Origin: UBA9732 sp963649615 | GTDB lineage: Bacteria > Spirochaetota > Spirochaetia > Sphaerochaetales > Sphaerochaetaceae | Assembly (NCBI GenBank): GCA_963649615.1 | Contig: CAVJIN010000038.1 | Coordinates: 1 to 15,977, forward strand | DNA length: 15,977 nt | Direction of reading: 5' to 3' | Shown: positions 14,104-15,977 of the stretch, in pieces | Numbering within the stretch: the first letter of the stretch is position 1 | How the letters are laid out: every line of letters begins with the position of its first letter | The notes under the pieces: model-generated | The model's input: the letters and a program-made list of their open reading frames with translations, nothing else | Told to the model about the DNA's origin: nothing | The model's database searches: none | Position numbers and translations under genes: made by a program

Positions 14104-14523
14104 ATGGTGAAAAAAAGCATTCTATTTTTATTAATATTGCTCATTGGTATTGCTTGTGTTTATTGTGATGACGGCGATTACATTACCATTGTTTGCGAGG
14201 TAAGACAGATTAAACCAACCTTTTCAATTAACACGTCAACTTTTGAAAGCGGAACAGTTGTTTGTGTAACTCAAGACAATATGGCAAGATACTATGGCTC
14301 TTATGCTGTAGATGTTAAGCTAGAAACCTCAATTGGAGAATATACCATTGAAGATTTATGCATTGTTAATGCTTGCTCTTGTATTGAGTATAAATCTGGA
14401 CTTTATTTTCGTATAGACTACACGGGCCGTACAGTTTATCCTCATACAGTTGCATCATGGACTATGAAAGCTGTAACGCCAGATCTCTATGGTACTGTGA
14501 CATTGTCGTTTAATGCAATTTAA
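14104..14523 (+). CDS. Small exported protein of unknown function
   Basis: 139 residues from the ATG at 14104. I do not recognise the family. The N terminus is a signal peptide: MVKKS, then the hydrophobic run ILFLLILLIGIACVY. The Cys in GIAC could be a relaxed spirochaetal lipobox, although Gly at -3 is unusual. Cleavage by signal peptidase I near the DDGD that follows is the alternative. The mature part looks rich in beta strand and contains five Cys residues (IVCEV, VVCVT, DLCIVNACSC). A longer reading from a GTG at 14044 would put an unlikely 20-residue basic leader before the signal peptide. A GGAG at 14086-14089 is 14 nt upstream of the chosen ATG, a little far. The gene ends at a strong terminator and appears to be monocistronic. 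Confidence 0.65.
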   Translation: MVKKSILFLLILLIGIACVYCDDGDYITIVCEVRQIKPTFSINTSTFESGTVVCVTQDNMARYYGSYAVDVKLETSIGEYTIEDLCIVNACSCIEYKSGLYFRIDYTGRTVYPHTVASWTMKAVTPDLYGTVTLSFNAI

Positions 14524-14560
14524 AACCTAAAATTAGGCACGTAAAGATTTTAGTTAATAA

Positions 14561-14591
14561 AAAAAGCTCAGCAGTATTGCTGAGTTTTTTT
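14561..14591. terminator. Bidirectional Rho-independent terminator
   Basis: CTCAGCA (14567-14573) and TGCTGAG (14578-14584) form a perfect 7-bp stem with a GTAT loop. A run of seven T (14585-14591) follows, and an A run precedes the stem. It ends the small exported protein gene on + and, read from the other side, the phosphoesterase gene on -. A TTTTATGCATAAAA palindrome overlaps its T run (14588-14601). Confidence 0.9.
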
Positions 14592-14658
14592 ATGCATAAA
14601 ACTTGCATAAAAATGTGAGATATGAATAAAGGGTTGTAAATGTTTGAACATTAGGTTC

Positions 14659-15600
14659 TTAGTAGCTAAACCGGTGTTCTTCTATTAGTTCGCCGGTTTT
14701 TGCTAGATATGTTTTTACTACTATTTCTTTTGAATCTTGGTCTATGGATAGCGTGTACCAGTTTCCTTTTCCTTCTAAATTTAAGGCTGTTTCCTTTGCA
14801 TGATAGGCAGCAAGGTTCATCTCAAAGCATTTATTACCATATCTATATATAATGTCTCCATTGTGAGTATGACCGGTTAAGACTAGGGAAACGCCATTGT
14901 TTTCAAGTATTTTGGCAAAACGGGCCATTTCTGTGACTGATGGGTTTCCAAATAGAATTAGGCTTTGGTCTAGTTTGTTTCCTGTCATGACGTTTTCGTG
15001 TGCTAAAACTATTTTTACTTCATTTGTATCCTTTGAAAGGGCTTCTTCTAGGTAGTTAAGTTGTGTATATCCAAATAATCGTTTTGCGTTGTCCATTACG
15101 TATATTGAGACGTTTTCAAACTTGTATACTGCCATTCTTTTGAAATAGCTGTTTATGTCTTCTGTTGTTGGAAAGGAGTTTTCCCAATCTGACATTGACT
15201 GTGTATGTGTTTCGTGGTTGCCAATTACAGAGATAAATCTATTTGAGCAATATGGTGCGAATCTTTTGATGAAGGTTAAGGCCACAGAGATATCGGAATT
15301 AGATTCGTCTACTAGGTCGCCAATGGAGATGAGTGCGGAGTATGTGGATGGCTGGGAGGTATTTGCGAGGAAGGATTCGAAGGTGTTGTCGTAGCGCGTG
15401 ATGCCACGTTCGTGGTGCTCTCGGCCAATGTGGACATCTGTGACAATGACGAGATTTTGTAGGCTGCCAAGTGCGTATGTGTTTTGCAGGAAAGGATTTC
15501 CTGTTGTGTTTGCAAATAGTGCGCTGTTGAAATCGCAGGAAGTGATGAGAAGAAAAACGAGGGCAAGTAAGGTAAGGGCCAGGAGTTTAAGTGTTCTCAT
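14659..15600 (-). CDS. Lipoprotein metallophosphoesterase (calcineurin-like)
   Basis: 313 residues. A lipoprotein signal peptide (MRTLKLLALTLLALVFLLITSC) places the Cys at residue 22, so the protein is probably lipid-anchored facing the periplasm or surface. The five metal-binding motifs of calcineurin-type phosphoesterases are present in order: TDVHIG (DxH), SIGDLVDESN (GD), VIGNHETH (GNHE), VLAHENV and LTGHTHNGD (GHTH). It should bind two metal ions and hydrolyse phosphoesters; the substrate is unknown. I chose the ATG at 15600, which has GAGGG about 7 nt upstream and starts the signal peptide directly. A reading from 15663 would add 21 residues before it. Its start overlaps the end of the upstream barrel gene by 14 bp, so the two are probably co-translated. 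Confidence 0.88.
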   Translation of the reverse strand: MRTLKLLALTLLALVFLLITSCDFNSALFANTTGNPFLQNTYALGSLQNLVIVTDVHIGREHHERGITRYDNTFESFLANTSQPSTYSALISIGDLVDESNSDISVALTFIKRFAPYCSNRFISVIGNHETHTQSMSDWENSFPTTEDINSYFKRMAVYKFENVSIYVMDNAKRLFGYTQLNYLEEALSKDTNEVKIVLAHENVMTGNKLDQSLILFGNPSVTEMARFAKILENNGVSLVLTGHTHNGDIIYRYGNKCFEMNLAAYHAKETALNLEGKGNWYTLSIDQDSKEIVVKTYLAKTGELIEEHRFSY

Positions 15601-15977
15601 TTGTGGCCCTCTTTGTGATTTCAGATATTTTGTACTCGTATAAAATGCGCACACCAAAGGCACATACTAGTGTGGAGGGATCTGTGAGAAATTCTGCGAA
15701 CTTGATGAAGACATCGCCTCCAAGACGGTGCGAATTTCCAATTGTTAATAATGCTTTTGCGCCAATTGTGGGCACCGCTTTCCATTCTTTGGCTTGTTCA
15801 GTTATGAAACTCATGTAAGTTTGGGCTTCAAAGTTTTTAAATTGTATGCCTGCTATGACTTCGCATAATGGTGTTATGGAAAAGAGTGCGGTTGCAAAAT
15901 ATGGGCTATAGGCTACTGCTAGTTGTACGCCAAGTGATAGGTCTAGGTATAATGCTATGTGTGTTGTTGGTTTTGGG
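15587..15977 (-). CDS. Probable outer-membrane beta-barrel protein, C-terminal part (gene runs off the window)
   Basis: The frame is open from the window edge at 15977 down to the TAA at 15587-15589, giving about 129 C-terminal residues; the start lies outside. The sequence alternates hydrophobic and polar or aromatic residues in short strands (LGVQLAVAYSPYF, EVIAGIQFKNFEAQTYMSF, GGDVFIKFAEFL, LVCAFGVRILYEYKI). This pattern, including the Gly-Val-x-Ile-x-Tyr-x-Tyr strand near the end, fits a transmembrane beta-barrel of the kind common in Treponema. No specific family is recognised. The end overlaps the start of the lipoprotein phosphoesterase, which suggests one operon for two envelope proteins. 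Confidence 0.6.
   Translation of the reverse strand, partial: PKPTTHIALYLDLSLGVQLAVAYSPYFATALFSITPLCEVIAGIQFKNFEAQTYMSFITEQAKEWKAVPTIGAKALLTIGNSHRLGGDVFIKFAEFLTDPSTLVCAFGVRILYEYKISEITKRATNENT

Noticed and set aside
15591..15818. + strand frame opposite the barrel and phosphoesterase genes
   Set aside because: The - strand frame is open to the window edge with strand-like alternation and couples to the next gene. The + frame shows no such signal.
1..15977. CRISPR arrays, tRNA or rRNA genes, insertion sequences, prophage genes
   Set aside because: No spaced repeat array, no cloverleaf or rRNA sequence and no transposase or integrase motif was seen. The tandem repeats are short and have no spacers.

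Overview
The window (about 40% G+C by eye) most likely comes from a host-associated or rumen-type spirochaete of the genus Treponema. The reasons are the codon use (many TCT and CTT codons), a solute-binding protein starting MKKTLIVLFVALLASSFVFAQGG with no lipobox, LplB/LplC-type permeases, a very large sensor-AraC regulator, and beta-barrel and lipoprotein genes typical of a cell with two membranes. The genus call is inference; there is no rRNA or marker gene here.

Positions 55-12955 form one pectin/galacturonate utilisation locus, all on the + strand. It opens with a 1036-residue cytoplasmic regulator (sugar-sensor domain, GAF-like domain, decayed histidine-kinase and receiver domains, AraC DNA-binding domain). 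An ABC importer follows: two permeases and a periplasmic binding protein, with no ATPase gene, as is usual for carbohydrate importers that share one ATPase. Next is a cytoplasmic enzyme of 815 residues fusing a GH105 unsaturated uronyl hydrolase to a GH28 exo-polygalacturonase. The last three genes are a DapA-family aldolase/dehydratase, a tartronate semialdehyde reductase (garR-like) and a galactarate dehydratase (garD).

Read as a pathway: pectic oligomers are imported, then trimmed in the cytoplasm from the non-reducing end by GH105 (unsaturated ends) and GH28 (saturated ends). The galacturonate released would be oxidised to galactarate by an enzyme not encoded here. GarD would dehydrate galactarate to 5-keto-4-deoxyglucarate, the DapA-family enzyme would split it to pyruvate and tartronate semialdehyde in place of GarL, and GarR would reduce the semialdehyde to glycerate. 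The enzymes for the deoxy-ketouronate released by GH105 are also absent from the window.

The gaps between genes hold unusual structure. There is a 13-bp direct repeat 53 bp apart and two competing hairpins before the transporter, a strong hairpin after the binding protein, a near-perfect 31-nt inverted repeat before garR, and 14-bp tandem repeats on both sides of garD.

Convergent to garD, on the - strand, is a fusion of a decayed MobA/MocA-type nucleotidyltransferase domain with a ModE-type winged helix. Its promoter carries an inverted repeat over the -10 box. A small exported protein of unknown function (+) follows and ends at a clear bidirectional terminator. The right edge holds a - strand pair: the C-terminal part of a probable outer-membrane beta-barrel protein, overlapping a lipoprotein metallophosphoesterase.
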